From positions 26,424 through 90,423 of the forward strand of contig NZ_QLLK01000016.1 of assembly GCF_003259505.1 (NCBI RefSeq): a DNA stretch of 64,000 nucleotides, written 5' to 3'. Under the pieces are notes generated by a model that made no database searches, was not told the DNA's origin, and worked only from the letters and a program-made list of their open reading frames with translations. Origin of the DNA: Algoriphagus yeomjeoni (lineage in GTDB: Bacteria > Bacteroidota > Bacteroidia > Cytophagales > Cyclobacteriaceae). The position numbers and the translations under genes were made by a program. Positions 63,583 to 64,000 of the stretch are shown here, one piece after another. Every line of letters begins with the position of its first letter. Within the stretch, counting starts at the first letter, position 1.

Positions 63583-63710
63583 GTTTTCGGGCTTTGCGTT
63601 CGGGCGGGTTTCGGAGCACAAAACTGTCAACCTGCACCGAACTTAAATAGAAGCAAGAAGCTCCAAGTTTGCACGTCACCCCGCCTGACGCAAAACCCGT
63701 GTTGCACTAA
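63574..63710 (-). repeat. attC-like recombination site B
   Basis: Left core GCATAAC (63576-63582), left arm (63588-63608) CGGGCTTTGCGTTCGGGCGGG, the motif TTTCGGAGCACAAAACT (63609-63625), a central loop, right arm (63680-63699) CCCGCCTGACGCAAAACCCG and right core GTTGCAC (63701-63707). The arms pair with a single bulge and few mismatches over 20 bp. The whole is 132 nt core to core, within the size range of attC sites. The internal motif is shared with site A at the same place. Confidence 0.65.
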
Positions 63711-63779
63711 ACCTACGGTAGTTTCAAGAGCAGCCAGAAAGAGGTAACTTTTTAGATCATTCATTAACTCTTATTAATC

Positions 63780-64000
63780 ATGAAAAAAAAAGGAGAACCT
63801 CATCCAGACTGCCTGTTCCAATGTAGCAGGTTTTGCCGAACTACTTGCCAAGTTTGAACAAAAAGTTGTCGTTGCAGGCAAAAGCAAAAGTACACTATCA
63901 AACTATGCGAGACATCTGGCAAAACTGGCCATCCACTTCAATGAATTACCCACCCAAGTGGATCCCGACCGGATCAACGATTACCTGCATCTGGTCAAGC
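63780..64000 (+). pseudogene. tyrosine recombinase, N-terminal part, frameshifted at an A9 run (3' end outside window)
   Basis: From 63784 an open frame reads KKENLIQTACSNVAGFAELL..., then FEQKVVVAGKSKSTLSNYARHLAKLAIHFNELP and QVDPDRINDYLHLVK, the SAM-like core-binding domain of a tyrosine recombinase of the kind found beside IS91-type transposases in Bacteroidota. The only good start, ATG at 63780, is in the wrong phase: ATG is followed by nine A, and removing one A joins it to the frame as MKKKENLIQ. Either the gene is broken, transcription slips on A9, or a base is miscalled. It reads away from the cassettes, like an integron integrase. Confidence 0.6.

Overview
The window looks like a chromosomal segment of a Bacteroidota bacterium, most probably the Cyclobacteriaceae and close to Algoriphagus. 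This is inferred from the gene families: a SusC/SusD pair, DUF4221 and DUF4249 lipoproteins, DUF2490, an STN-type TonB receptor, DUF6600 and AGE epimerase. It is also inferred from a TTTG / TAnnTTTG type promoter upstream of susC. No database search was possible.

Layout. Positions 1-2600 hold the 3' end of a dihydrolipoyl dehydrogenase gene, an ECF sigma/anti-sigma pair and a DUF2490 protein. Positions 2600-6000 form an inserted accessory block: a 170-bp extended palindrome, a 66-bp fragment duplicating the start of a DUF2721 gene, an IS1595-family element, and a cluster of a small Cys-containing secreted peptide, a DUF4221 lipoprotein and a thioredoxin-like lipoprotein. Positions 6000-17500 are mostly housekeeping: DUF2721, GDPD, threonine aldolase, RarA, MarR with a ferredoxin reductase and a ferredoxin, amidohydrolase, M28 peptidase and a Dph6-like PP-loop protein. 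Positions 17460-25300 hold a DUF389 protein, an AGE epimerase, a DUF2384/RES toxin-antitoxin pair and methylmalonyl-CoA mutase. Positions 25700-38100 hold dnaA, a SusC/SusD operon and a second TonB receptor operon with DUF4249 and a macroglobulin-like protein. Positions 38100-53800 are rich in envelope and protein quality control: two Do-type proteases, dxr-rseP, lon, hslU, a cold-shock protein, a MscS channel gene split by one in-frame stop, and a serine hydrolase. Positions 54000-58800 hold SulP, DUF6600 and GH43 genes. The GH43 gene is flanked by two degenerate arrays with an exact 21-bp period.

The right end (about 59450-64000) is the most unusual part. Two compact genes on the minus strand, a DUF4304 protein and an RloC-like zinc-hook ATPase with a C-terminal HEPN-like motif, are arranged like integron gene cassettes. 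Each is bounded by short complementary core sequences (GTTATGGGGC with GCCCCATA; GTTATGCCC with GGGCACAAC). They are separated by roughly 125-135-nt imperfect hairpins that share a conserved internal motif. An ORF-less group II intron and a second, truncated intron copy are each inserted at the same place inside a core site (GT|T), as described for group IIC-attC introns. A tyrosine recombinase gene starts just beyond the array and points away from it, as an integron integrase would, but its start codon is put out of frame by a run of nine A. A divergent chromosomal cassette array carrying defence-type cargo is the best single interpretation. It is an inference from sequence architecture.
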